Notes under the pieces: model-generated | Database searches by the model: none | What the model was told of the DNA's origin: nothing | The model's input: only the letters and a program-made list of their open reading frames with translations | Assembly: GCF_052857255.1 (NCBI RefSeq) | Contig: NW_027526675.1 | Span: 91,792-155,791 of the forward strand | DNA: 64,000 nt | Source: Amblyomma americanum | Lineage: Eukaryota > Arthropoda > Arachnida > Ixodida > Ixodidae | Reading direction: 5' to 3' | Translations under genes and position numbers: made by a program | Part shown: in pieces, positions 1-11,600 of the stretch | Numbering within the stretch: position 1 is the stretch's first letter | Layout of the letters: each line of letters opens with the position of its first letter

Positions 1-1185
1 TTTTGAGCCGGAATACAAGTTTTCGCGCAGTTCTGAAAGAAAAAGTTTGCACCATTCTCTCGTCTACTCTTCGACGACTTGTAAAATTGATGCTCGTGAA
101 TCTTGCTAGTTTCGATCTAAAACGATGTATCCCGTTGTTTTGAGCCGGAATACAAGTTTTCGCGCAGTTCTGAGAGAAATAGTTTACACCTTTCTCTCGT
201 CTACTCTTCGACGACTTGTAAAATCGATGCTCGTGAATTTTGCTAGTTTCGATCTAAAACGATGTATCCCGTTTATTTGAGCCGGAATACAAGTTTTCGT
301 GCTGTAATGAGAGAAAAAGTTTACACCTTTCTCTCCTCTACTCATCGACGACTTGTAAAATCTATGCTCGTGAATCTTGCTAGTTTCGATCTAAAACGAT
401 GTATCTCGTTGTTTTGAGCCGGAATACAAGTTTTCGCGCAGTTCTGAGAGAAAAAATTTACACCTTTCTCTCCTCTACTCTTCGACGACTTGTAAAATCG
501 ATGCTCGTGAATTTTGCTAGTTTCGATCTAAAACGATGTATCCCGTTGTTTTGAGCCGGAACACAAGTTATCGCGCAGTTCTGAGAAAAAAAGATTACAC
601 ATTTCTCTCCTCTACTCTTCGACGACTTGTAAAATCGATGCTCGTGAATTTTGCTAGTTTCGATCTAAAACGATATATCTCGTGTTTTGAGCCGGAATAC
701 AAGTTTTCGCGCAGTTCTGAGAGAAAAAGTTTACACCTTTCTCTCCTCTACTCTTCGACGACTTGTAAAATCGATGCTCGTGAATTTTGCTAGTTTCGAT
801 CTAAAACGATGTATCCCGTTGTTTTGAGCCGGAACACAAGTTTTCGCGCAGTTCTGAGAGAAAAATTTACACCTCTCTCGTCTACTCTTCTACGATTTGT
901 AAAATCGATGCTCGTGATTCTTGCTAGTTTTGATCTAAAACGATGTATCCCTTTGTTTTGAGTCGGAATACAAGTTTTCGCGCAGTTCTGAGAGAAAAAA
1001 TTTACACCTTTTTTTCGTCTACTCTTCGACGACTTGTAAAATCGATGCCCGTGAATCTTGCTTGTTTCGATCTAAAACGATGTATCCCGTTGTTTTGAGC
1101 CGGAATACAAGTTTTCGCGCAGTTTCGAGAGAAGAAGTTTTCACCTTTCTCTCCTCTACTCTTCGACGACTTGTAAAATCGATGC
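1..1185. repeat. Multi-monomer block, partner of 4,381-5,700
   Basis: Aligned at an offset of 4,380 bp, this stretch shares the same order of unusual monomers as 4,381-5,700: CTGAAAGAAAAAG, then TTTTCGTGCTGTAATGAG, then AGTTATCGCGC with AAAAAAGATTAC, then the 136-bp ATCTCGTGTTTTGAG variant, then CAGTTTCGAGAG. The partner has one extra monomer near 5,300-5,437, after which the offset rises to about 4,518. The copies differ at many sites, so the duplication is not recent. Confidence 0.75.
125..261. repeat. Representative 137-bp monomer
   Basis: This copy, phased to begin at ATGTATCCCG and end at CTAAAACG, is close to the majority monomer. It departs from it at AGAAATAG (usually AGAAAAAG) and GAATTTTGC (usually GAATCTTGC). 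A hand count of the majority monomer gives 30 C, 27 G and 11 CpG. Landmarks in order are GAGCCGGAAT (a CCGG site), TTTTCGCGC (a GCGC site), GAGAGAAAAAG, a pyrimidine-rich stretch ending in CTCTTCGACG, AAAATCGATG (an ATCGAT palindrome) and TTTCGATCTAAAACG. Weak internal resemblance exists between the AAAATCGATG and AAAACGATG segments about 35 bp apart, too short to prove the monomer arose from a smaller repeat. Confidence 0.95.
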
Positions 1186-1554
1186 TCGTGAATCTTGCCA
1201 GTTTCGATCTAAAATGATGTATCCCGTTGTTTTGAGCCGGAATACAAGTTTTCGCGCCGTTCTGAGAGAAAAAGTTTACACCCTTCTCTCCTCTACTCTT
1301 CGACGACTTGAAAAATCGATGCTCGTGAATCTTGCTAGTTTCGATCTAAAACGATGTATCTCGTTGTTTTGAAACGGAATACAAGTTTTCGCGCTGTTCT
1401 GAGAGAAAAAGTTTACAGCTTTCTCTCCTCTACTCTTCGACGACTTGTAAAATCTATGCTCGTAAATCTTGCTAGTTTCGATCTAAAACGATGTATCTCG
1501 TTGTTTTGAGCCGAAATACAAGTTTTCGCGCAGTTCTGAGAGAAAAAGTTTACA

Positions 1555-2700
1555 CCTTTCACTCGTCTACTCTTCGACGACTTGTAAAATCGATGCTCGT
1601 GAATCTTGCTAGTTTCGATCTAAAACGATGTATCCCGTTGTTTTGAGCCGGAATTAAAGTTTTCGCGCAGTTCTGAGAGAAAACGTTTACACCATTCTCT
1701 CGTCTACTCTTCGACGGCTTGTAAAATCGATGCTCGTGAATTCTGCTAGTTTCGATCTAAAACGATGTATCCCGTTGTTTTGAGCCGGAATACAAGTTTT
1801 CGCGCATTTCTGAGAGAAAACGTTTACACCATTCTCTCGTCTACTCTTCGACGGCTTGTAAAATCGATGCTCGTGAATTCTGCTAGTTTCGATCTAAAAC
1901 GATGTATCCCGTTGTTTTGAGCCGGAATACAAGTTTTCGCGCATTTCTGAGAGAAAAAGTTTGCACCTTTCTCTCGTCTACTCTTCGACGACTTGTAAAA
2001 TCGATGCTCGTGAATCTTGCTAGTTTCGATCTAAAATGATGTATACCGTTGTTTTGAGCCGGAATACAAGTTTTCGCGCAGTTCTGAGAGAAAAAGTTTA
2101 CACCTTTCTCTCGTGTACTCTTCGAGGACTTCAAAAACCGATGCTCGTGAATCTTGCTAGTTTTGATCTAAAACGATGTATCTCGTTGTTTTGAAACGGA
2201 ATACAACTTTTCGCGCTGTTCTGAGAGAAAATGTCTACAGCTTTCTCTCGTCTACTCTTCGACGACTTGTAAAATCGATGCTCGTGAATATTGCTAGTTT
2301 CGATCTTAAACGATCTATCCCGTTGTTTTGAGCCGGAACACAAGTTTTCGCGCAGTTCTGAGAGAAAAAATTTACACCTTTCTCACGTCTACTCTTCGAC
2401 GATTTGTAAAATCGATGCTCGTGAATCTTGCTAGTTTTGATCTAAAACGATGTATCCCGTTGTTTTGAGCCGGAATACAAGTTTTCGCGCAGTTCTGAGA
2501 GAAAAAGTTTACACCTTTCTCTCCTCTACTCTTCGACGACTTGTTTAAATCGATGCTCGTGATTCTTGCTAATTTCGATCTAAAACGATGTATCCCTTTG
2601 TTTTGAGCCGGAATACAAGTTTTCGCGCAGTTCTGAAAGAAAAAGTTTGCACCATTCTCTCGTCTACTCTTCGACGACTTGTAAAATTGATGCTCGTGAA
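1555..2700. repeat. Old duplicated block, copy 1 (partner 3,475-4,480)
   Basis: It shares with 3,475-4,480 the rare forms GGAATTAAAG, GAATTCTGCTAG, TCGTGTACTC followed by CTTCAAAAACCG, and CTGAAAGAAAAAG, in the same order. The offset falls from 1,920 to about 1,780 bp because this copy carries an extra tandem monomer: the GAATTCTGCTAG monomer occurs twice in succession near 1,680-1,890. The underlying period is about 13 monomers. Confidence 0.75.
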
Positions 2701-3474
2701 TCTTGCTAGTTTCGATCTAAAACGATGTATGCCGTTGTTTTGAGCCGGAATACAAGTTTTCGCGCAGTTCTGAGAGAAAAAGTTTACACCTTTCTCTCCT
2801 CTACTCTTCGACGACTTGTAAAATCGATGCTCGTGAATCTTGCTAGTTTTGATCTAAAACGATGTATCCCGTTGTTTTGAGCCGGAATACAAGTTTTCGC
2901 GCAGTTCTGAGAGAAAAAATTTACACCTTTCTCTCGTCTACTCTTCGACGATTTTTAAAATCGATTGCTCGTGAATCTTGCTAGTTTCGATCTAAAACGA
3001 TGTATCCCGTTGTTTTGAGCCGGAATACAACTTTTCGCGCCGTTCTGAGAGAAAAAGTTTACACCCTTCTCTCCTCTACTCTTCGACGACTTGAAAAATC
3101 GATGCTCGTGAATCTTGCTAGTTTCGATCTAAAACGATGTATCCCGTTGTTTTGAGCCGGAATACAAGTTTTCGCGCAGTTCTGAGAGAAAATGTTTACA
3201 CCTTTCTCTCCTCTACTCTTCGACGACTTGTAAAATCGATGCTCGTGATTCTTGCTAGTGTCGATCTAAAACGATGTATCCCGTTGTTTTGAGCCGGAAT
3301 ACAAGTTTTCGCGCAGTTCTGAGAGAAAAAGTTTGCACCTTTTTCTCGTCTACTCTTCGACGACTTGTAAAATCGATGCCCGTGAATTTTGTTAGTTTCG
3401 GTCTAAAACGATGTATCCCGTTGTTCTGAGCCGGAATACAAGTTTTCGCGCAGTTCTGAGAGAAAAAGTTTACA

Positions 3475-4480
3475 CCTTTCACTCGTCTACACTTCGACGA
3501 CTTGTAAAATCGATGCTCGTGAATCTTGCTAGTTTCGATTTAAAACGATGTATCCCGTTGTTTTGAGCCGGAATTAAAGTTTTTGCGCAGTTCTGAGAGA
3601 AAACGTTTACTCCATTCTCTCGTCTACTCTTCGACGGCTTGTAAAATCGATGCTCGTGAATTCTGCTAGTTTCGATCTAAAACGTTGTATCCCGTTGTTT
3701 TGAACCGGAATACAAGTTTTCACGCATTTCCGAGAGAAAAAGTTTGCACCTTTCTCTCGTCTACTCTTCGACGACTTGTAAAATTGATGCTCGTGAATCT
3801 TGCTAGTTTCGATCTAAAATGAGTATACCGTTGTTTTGAGCCGGAATACAAGTTTTCGCGCAGTTCTGAGAGAAAAAGTTTACACCTTTCTCTCGTGTAC
3901 TCATCGAGGACTTCAAAAACCGATGCTCGTGAATCTTGCTAGTTTCGATCTAAAACGATGTATCTCGTTGTTTTGAAACGGAATACAAGTTTTCGCGCTG
4001 TTGTGAGAGAAAAAGTTTACAACTTTCTCTCGTCTACTTTCGACGACTTGTAAAATCGATGCTCGTGAATATTGCTAGTTTCGATCTTAAACGATCTATC
4101 CCGTTGTTTTGAACCGGAACACAAGTTTTCGCGCAGTTCTGAGAGAAAAAATTTACACCTTTCTCTCGTCTACTCTTCGACGATTTGTAAAATCGATGCT
4201 CGTGAATCTTGCTAGTTTTGATCTAAAACGATGTATCCCGTTGTTTTGAGCCGGAATACAAGTTTTCGCGCAGTTCTGAGAGAAAAAGTTTACACCTTTC
4301 TCTCCTCTACTCTTCGACGACTTGTAAAATCGATGCTCGTGATTCTTGCTAGTTTCGATCTAAAACGATGTATCCCTTTGTTTTGAGCCGGAATACAAGT
4401 TTTCGCGCAGTTCTGAAAGAAAAAGTTTGCACCATTCTCTCGTCTACTCTTCGACGACTTGTAAAATCGATGCTCGTGAA
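3475..4480. repeat. Old duplicated block, copy 2 (partner 1,555-2,700)
   Basis: Second copy of the roughly 13-monomer block. It lacks the doubled GAATTCTGCTAG monomer of copy 1 and has private changes such as CTACACTTCG near 3,487, AAAACGTTGTAT near 3,680 and GTTGTGAGAG near 4,000. The two copies are clearly older than the near-identical duplications to the right. Confidence 0.75.
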
Positions 4481-6570
4481 TCTTGCTAGTTTCGATCTAA
4501 AACGATGTATAACGTTGTTTTGAGCCGAAATACAACTTTTCGCGCAGTTCTGAGAGAAAAAGTTTGCACCTTTTTCTCGTGTACTTTTCGACGACTTTTA
4601 AAATCGATGCTCGTGAATCTTGCTAGTTTCGATCTTAAACGATGTATCCCGTTTTTTTCAGCCGGAATACAAGTTTTCGTGCTGTAATGAGAGAAAAAGT
4701 TTACACCTTTCTCTCCTCTACTCATCGACGGCTTGTAAAATCTATGCTCGTGAATCTTGCTAGTTTCGATCTAAAACGATGTATCTCGTTGTTTTGAGCC
4801 GGAATACAAGTTTTCGCGCAGTTCTGAGAGAAAAAATTTACACCTTTCTCTCCTCTACTCTTCGACGACTTGTAAAATCGATGCTCGTGAATTTTGCTAG
4901 TTTCGATCTAAAACGATGTATCCCGTTGTTTTGAGCCAGAACGCAAGTTATCGCGCAGTTCTGAGAAAAAAAGATTACACATTTCTCTCCTCTACTCTTC
5001 GACGACTTGTAAAATCGATGCTCGTGAATTTTGCTAGTTTCGATGTAAAACGATGTATCTCGTGTTTTGAGCCGGAATACAAGTTTTCGCGCAGTTCTGA
5101 GAGAAAAAGTTTACACCTTTCTCTCCTCTACTCTTTGACGACTTGTAAAATCGATGCTCGTGAATTTTGCTAGTTTCGATCTAAAACGATGTATCCCGTT
5201 GTTTTGAGCCGGAACACAAGCTTTCGCGCAGTTCTGAGAGAAAAAATTTACACCTCTCTCGTCTACTCTTCGACGATTTGTAAAATCGATGCTCGTGAAT
5301 CTTGCTAGTTTCGATCTAAAACGATGTATCCGGTTGTTTTGAGCCGGAATACAAGTTTTCGCGCCGTTCTGAGAGAAAAAGTTTACACCCTTCTCTCCTC
5401 TACTCTTCGACGACTTGTAAAATCGATGCTCGTGATTCTTGCTAGTTTTCATCTAAAACGATGTATCCCTTTGTTTTGAGCCGGAATACAAGTTTTCGCG
5501 CAGTTCTGAGAGAAAAAATTTACACCTTTTTTTCGTCTACTCTTCGACGACTTGTAAAATCGATGCCCGTGAATCTTGCTTGTTTCGATCTAAAACGATG
5601 TATCCCGTTGTTTTGAGCCGGAATACAAGTTTTCGCGCAGTTTCGAGAGAAAAAGTTTACACCTTTCTCTCCTCTACTCTTCGACGACTTGTAAAATCGA
5701 TGCTCGTAATTCTTGCTAGTTTCGATCTAAACCATGTATCCCTTTTGCTTTGAGCCGGAATACAAGTTTTCGCGCAGTTTTGAGAAAAAAAATTTACACC
5801 ATTTTTTCGTCTACTCTTCGACGATTTGTAAAATCGATGCTCGTGAATCTTGCTAGTTTCGATCTAAAACGATGTATCTCGTTGTTTTGAGCCGAAATAC
5901 AACTTTTCGCGCAGTTCTGAGAGAAAAAGTTTGCACCTTTCTCTCCTCTACTCTTCGACGACTTGTAAAATCTATGCTCGTGAATCTTGCTAGTTTCGAT
6001 CTAAAACGATGTATCTCGTTGTTTTGAGCCGGAATACAAGTTTTCGCGCTGTTCTGAGAGAAAAAGTTTACACCTTTCTCTCGTCTACTCTTCGACGACT
6101 TGTAAAATCGATGCTCGTGAATCTTGCAAGTTTCGATCTAAAACGATGTATCTCGTTGTTTTGAGCCGGAATAGAAGTTTTCGCCCAGTTCTGAGAGAAA
6201 AAGTTTGCACCTTTCTCCCCTCTACTCTTCGACGACTTGTAAAAACGATGCTCGTGAATTTTGCTTGTTTCGATCTAAAACGATGTATCCCGTTGTTTTG
6301 AGCCGGAATACAAGTTTTCGCGCAGTTCTGAGAGAAAAACTTTGCACCTTTTTCTCGTCTACTCTTCGAGGACTTGTAAAATCGATGCCCGTGAATTTTG
6401 TTAGTTTCGGTCTAAAACGATGTATCCCGTTGTTCTGAGCCGGAATACAAGTTTTCGCGCAGTTCTGAGAGAAAACGTTTACACCTTTCACTCGTCTACT
6501 CTTCGACGACTTGTAAAATCGATGCTCGTGAATCTTGCTAGTTTCGATCTAAAACGATGTATCCCGTTGT
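4246..6570. repeat. 17-monomer block repeated 21,350 bp downstream
   Basis: The order of variant monomers matches 25,596-27,920 at a constant offset of 21,350 bp. It includes the ATAACGTTG monomer, the GTGCTGTAATGAG monomer, the AGTTATCGCGC monomer, the 136-bp ATCTCGTG form, CAGTTTCGAG, AACCATGTATCCC with TTTTGCTTTGAG, GGAATAGAAG with TTTTCGCCCAG, and GTTAGTTTCGGTC. The match breaks at about 4,246 on the left and 6,570 on the right. Confidence 0.85.
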
Positions 6571-7780
6571 TTTGAGCCGGAATACAAGTTTTCGCGCAGT
6601 TCTGAGAGAAAACGTTTACACCTTTCTCTCGTCTACTCTTCGACGGCTTGTAAAATCGATGCTCGTGAATTCTAATAATTTCGATCTAAAACGATGTATC
6701 GCGTTGTTTTGAGTCGGAATTCAAGTTTTCGCGCAGTTCTTAGAGAAAAAGTTTGCACCTTTCTCTCGTCTACTCTTCGACGACTTGTAAAATCGATGCT
6801 CGTGAATCTTGCTAGTTTCGATCTAAAACGATGTATCCCGTTGTTTGGAGCCGGAATACAAGTTTTCGCGCTGTTCTGAGAGAAAAAGTTTACACCTTTC
6901 TCTGGTCTACTCTTCGACGACTTGTAAAATCGATGCTCGTGAATTTTGCTAGTTTCGATCTAAAACGATGTATCCTGTTGTTTTGAGCCGGAATACAAGT
7001 TTTCGCGCAGTTCTGAGAGAAAAAGTTTACACCTTTCTCTCCTCTACTCTTCGACGACTTGTAAAATCGGTGCTCGTGAATCTTGCTAGTTTTGATCTAA
7101 AACGATGTATCCCGTAGTTTTGAGCCGGAATACAAGTTTTCGCGCAGTTCTGGGAGAAATAGTTTACACCTTTCTCTCGTCTACTCTTCGACGACTTGTA
7201 AAATCGATGCTCGTGAATTTTGCTTGTTTCGATCTAAAACGATGTATCCCGTTGTTTTGAGCCGAAATTCAACTTTTCGCGCAGTTCTTAGAGAAAAAGT
7301 TTGCACCTTTCTCTCGTCTACTCTTCGACGACTTGTAAAATCGATGCTCGTGAATCTTGCTAGTTTCGATCTAAAACGATGTATCCCGTTGTTTGGAGCC
7401 GGAATACAAGTTTTCGCGCTGTTCTGAGAGAAAAAGTTTACACCTTTCTCTCCTCTACTCTTCGACGACTTGTAAAATCTATACTCGTGAATCTTGCTAG
7501 TTTCGATCTAAAACGATGTATCTCGTTGTTTTGAGCCGGAATACAAGTTTTCGCGCTGTTCTGAGAGAAAAAGTTTACACCTTTCTCTCGTCTACTCTTC
7601 GACGACTTGTAAAATCGATGCTCGTGAATTTTGCTAGTTTCGATCTAAAACGATGTATCCCGTTGTTTTGAGCCGGAACACAAGTTTTCGCGCAGTTTTG
7701 AGAAAAATAATTTACACCATTTTTTCGTCTACTCTTCGACGATTTGTAAAATCGATGCTCGTGAATCTTGCTAGTTTCGA
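5540..7780. repeat. Block repeated at 9,650-11,615
   Basis: Offset is 4,109 bp through about 6,674 (for example the AACCATGTATCCC monomer at 5,730 and 9,839) and 3,835 bp from about 6,940 onward. The 274-bp change equals exactly two monomers, so the downstream copy lost, or this one gained, the two monomers at about 6,675-6,940. Those include the GAATTCTAATAATTTCG form. Confidence 0.82.
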
Positions 7781-9200
7781 TCTAAAACGATGTATCTCGT
7801 TGTTTTGAGCCGAAATACAACTTTTCGCGCAGTTCTGAGAGAAAAAGTTTGCACCTTTCTCTCCTCTACTCTTCGACGACTTGTAAAATCTATGCTCGTG
7901 AATCTTGCTAGTTTCGATCTAAAACGATGTATCTCGTTATTTTGAGCCGGAATACAAGTTTTCGCGCTGTTCTGAGAGAAAAAGTTTACACCTTTCTCTC
8001 GTCTACTCTTCGACGACTTGTAAAATCGATGCTCGTGAATTTTGCTTGTTTCGATCTAAAACGATGTATCCCGTTGTTTTGAGCCGGAATACAGGTTTTC
8101 GCGCAGTTCTGAGAGAAAAACTTTGCACCTTTTTCTCGTCTACTCTTCGAGGACTTGTAAAATCGATGCCCGTGAATTTTGTTAGTTTCGGTCTAAAACG
8201 ATATATCCCGTTGTTCTGAGCCGGAATACAAGTTTTCGCGCAGTTCTGAGAGAAAAAATTTACACCTTTCACTCGTCTACTCTTTGACGACTTGTAAAAT
8301 CGATGCTCGTGAATCTTGCTAGTTTCGATCTAAAACGATGTATCCCGTTGTTTTGAGCCGGAATACAAGTTTTCGCGCTGTTCTGAGAGAAAAAGTTTAC
8401 ACCTTTCTCTCGTCTACTCTTCGACGACTTGTAAAATCGATGCTCGTGAATCTTGCTAGTTTCGATCTAAAACGATGTATCTCGTTGTTTTGAGCCGAAA
8501 TACAACTTTTCGCGCAGTTCTGAGAGAAAAAGTTTGCACCTTTTTCTCGTGTACTCTCCGACGACTTGTTAAATCGATGCTCGTGAATATTGCTAGTTTC
8601 GATCTAAAACGATGTATCCCGTTGTTTTGAGCCGGAATACAAGTTTTCGCGCAGTTCTGGGAGAAATAGTTTACACCTTTCTCTCGTCTACTCTTCGACG
8701 ACATGTGAAATCTATGCTCGTGAATCTTGCTAGTTTCGATCTAAAACGATGTATCTCGTTGTTTTAAGCCGGAATACAAGTTTTCGCGCTGTTCTGAGAG
8801 AAAAAGTTTACACCTTTCTCTCGTCTACTCTTCGACGACTTGTAAAATCGATGCTCGTGAATCTTGCTAGTTTCGATCTAAAACGATGTATCTCGTTGTT
8901 TTGAGCCGAAATACAACTTTTCGCGCAGTTCTGAGAGAAAAAGTTTGCACCTTTTTCTCGTGTACTCTTCGACGACTTGTTAAATCGATGCTCGTGAATA
9001 TTGCAAGTTTCGATCTAAAACGATGTATCCCGTTGTTTTGAGCCAGAATACAAGTTTTCGCGCTGTTCTGAGAGAAAAAATTTACACCTTTCTCTCGTCT
9101 ACTCTTCGACGATTTGTAAAATCGATGCTCGTGAATCTTGCTAGTTTTGATCTAAAACGATGTATCCCGTTGTTTTGAGCCGGAATACAAGTTTTCGAGC
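6940..9200. repeat. Block related to 13,240-15,640
   Basis: Shared monomer order includes ATCCTGTTG, ATCCCGTAG, GAAATTCAAC with GTTCTTAGAG, TTTGGAGCC, CTCGTTATTTTGAG, GAATACAGG, GATATATCCC and GACGACATGTG. The offset is 6,301 at first and 6,435 from about 8,003; the later copy has one additional monomer (the TTTTCGTCCTG form) and a 3-bp deletion near 14,160. About 9,200-9,600 then joins a different variant series. Confidence 0.78.
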
Positions 9201-9597
9201 AGTTCTGAGAGAAAAAGTTTACACCTTTCTCTCCTCTACTCTTCGACGACTTGTAAAATCGATGCTCGTGATTCTTGCTAGTTTCGATCTAAAACGATGT
9301 ATCCCTTTGTTTTGAGCCGGAATACAAGTTTTCGCGCAGTTCTGAAAGAAAAAGTTTGCACCATTCTCTCGTCTACTCTTCGACGACTTGTAAAATCGAT
9401 GCTCGTGAATCTTGCTAGTTTCGATCTTAAACGATGTATCCCGTTTTTTCAGCCGGAATACAAGTTTTCGTGCTGTAATAAGAGAAAAAGTTTACACCTT
9501 TCTCTCCTCTACTCATCGACGGCTTGTAAAATCTATGCTCGTGAATCTTGCTAGTTTTGATCTAAAACGATGTATCCCGTTGTTTAGAGCCGGAATA

Positions 9598-11600
9598 CAA
9601 GTTTTCGCGCAGTTCTGAAAGAAAAAGTTTGCACCATTCTCTCGTCTACTCTTCGACGACTTGTAAAATCGATACCCGTGAATCTTGCTTGTTTCGATCT
9701 AAAACGATGTATCCCGTTGTTTTGAGCCGGAATACAAGTTTTCGCGCAGTTTCGAGAGAAAAAGTTCACACCTTTCTCTCCTCTACTCTTCGACGACTTG
9801 TAAAATCGATGCTCGTAATTCTTGCTAGTTTCGATCTAAACCATGTATCCCTTTTGCTTTGAGCCGGAATACAAGTTTTCGCGCAGTTTTGAGAAAAAAA
9901 ATTTACACCATTTTTTCGTCTACTCTTCGACGATTTGTAAAATCGATGCTCGTGAATCTTGCTAGTTTCGATCTAAAACGATGTATCTCGTTGTTTTGAG
10001 CCGAAATACAACTTTTCGCGCAGTTCTGAGAGAAAAAGTTTGCACCTTTCTCTCCTCTACTCTTCGACGACTTGTAAAATCTATGCTCGTGAATCTTGCT
10101 AGTTTCGATCTAAAACGATGTATCTCGTTGTTTTGAGCCGGAATACAAGTTTTCGCGCTGTTCTGAGAGAAAAAGTTTACACCTTTCTCTCGTCTACTCT
10201 TCGACGACTTGTAAAATCGATGCTCGTGAATCTTGCTAGTTTCGATCTAAAACGATGTATCTCGTTGTTTTGAGCCGGAATAGAAGTTTTCGCCCAGTTC
10301 TGAGAGAAAAAGTTTGCACCTTTCTCCCCTCTACTCTTCGACGACTTGTAAAAACGATGCTCGTGAATTTTGCTTGTTTCGATCTAAAACGATGTATCCC
10401 GTTGTTTTGAGCCGGAATACAAGTTTTCGCGCAGTTCTGAGAGAAAAACTTTGCACCTTTTTCTCGTCTACTCTTCGAGGACTTGTAAAATCGATGCCCG
10501 TGAATTTTGTTAGTTTCGGTCTAAAACGATGTATCCCGTTGTTCTGAGCCGGAATACAAGTTTTCGCGCAGTTCTGAGAGAAAAAGTTTACACCTTTCAC
10601 TCGTCTACTCTTCGACGATTTGTAAAATCGATGCTCGTGAATCTTGCTAGTTTCGATCTAAAACGATGTATCCGGTTGTTTTGAGCCGGAATACAAGTTT
10701 TCGCGCAGTTCTGAGAGAAAACGTTTACACCTTTCTCTCGTCTACTCTTCGACGGCTTGTAAAATCGATGCTCGTGAATTTTGCTAGTTTCGATCTAAAA
10801 CGATGTATCCTGTTGTTTTGAGCCGGAATACAAGTTTTCGCGCAGTTCTGAGAGAAAAAGTTTACACCTTTCTCTCCTCTACTCTTCGACGACTTGTAAA
10901 ATCGGTGCTCGTGAATCTTGCTAGTTTTGATCTAAAACGATGTATCCCGTAGTTTTGAGCCGGAATACAAGTTTTCGCGCAGTTCTGGGAGAAATAGTTT
11001 ACACCTTTCTCTCGTCTACTCTTCGACGACTTGTAAAATCGATGCTCGTGAATTTTGCTTGTTTCGATCTAAAACGATGTATCCCGTTGTTTTGAGCCGA
11101 AATTCAACTTTTCGCGCAGTTCTTAGAGAAAAAGTTTGCACCTTTCTCTCGTCTACTCTTCGACGACTTGTAAAATCGATGCTCGTGAATCTTGCTAGTT
11201 TCGATCTAAAACGATGTATCCCGTTGTTTGGAGACGGAATACAAGTTTTCGCGCTGTTCTGAGAGAAAAAGTTTACACCTTTCTCTCCTCTACTCTTCGA
11301 CGACTTGTAAAATCTATGCTCGTGAATCTTGCTAGTTTCGATCTAAAACGATGTATCTCGTTGTTTTGAGCCGGAATACAAGTTTTCGCGCTGTTCTGAG
11401 AGAAAAAGTTTACACCTTGCTCTCGTCTACTCTTCGACGACTTGTAAAATCGATGCTCGTGAATTTTGCTAGTTTCGATCTAAAACGATGTATCCCGTTG
11501 TTTTGAGCCGGAACACAAGTTTTCGCGCAGTTTTGAGAAAAATAATTTACACCATTTTTTCGTCTACTCTTCGACGATTTGTAAAATCGATGCTCGTGAA
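9598..11600. repeat. 18-monomer repeat, copy 1 (period 2,466 bp)
   Basis: Matches 12,064-14,070 at a constant 2,466 bp, exactly 18 x 137. Shared rare states in order: CTGAAAGAAAAAG, ATCGATACCCG, GTTCACACC, AACCATGTATCCC, TTTTCGCCCAG, ATCCGGTTG, AAAATCGGTGC, ATCCCGTAG and ACCTTGCTCTC. The segment between the copies (about 11,600-12,060) belongs to another variant series (TTTAGAGCC, GTTCTCAAAG). Confidence 0.85.

Larger units (their letters stand above)
1..4245. repeat. Most diverged part of the array
   Basis: Monomers here carry more private changes than those further right. Examples are GTTTATTTGAGCC near 271, GGAATTAAAG near 1,650, a 1-bp insertion giving ATCGATTGCTCG near 2,963, a 2-bp deletion giving ATGAGTATACCG near 3,820, and CTTCAAAAACCGATG near 2,129 and 3,911. 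Duplicated blocks are present but imperfect. About 2,700-3,475 holds monomers with no obvious long-range partner. The pattern fits an older, less recently homogenised stretch, possibly nearer an array edge; the edge itself is not seen. Confidence 0.7.

Noticed and set aside
125..261. CENP-B box (NTTCGNNNNANNCGGGN)
   Set aside because: TTCG occurs several times per monomer, but no occurrence on either strand is followed by the A and CGGG at the required spacing. TTTCGATCTAAAACG is the nearest and lacks the CGGG.
5111..5452. Minus-strand open frame of 113 codons, recurring at 21,816, 24,823 and 26,461
   Set aside because: It is made entirely of satellite monomers. It exists because short-monomer variants remove stops, it recurs only where those variants were copied, and most monomers in the array do not keep it open.
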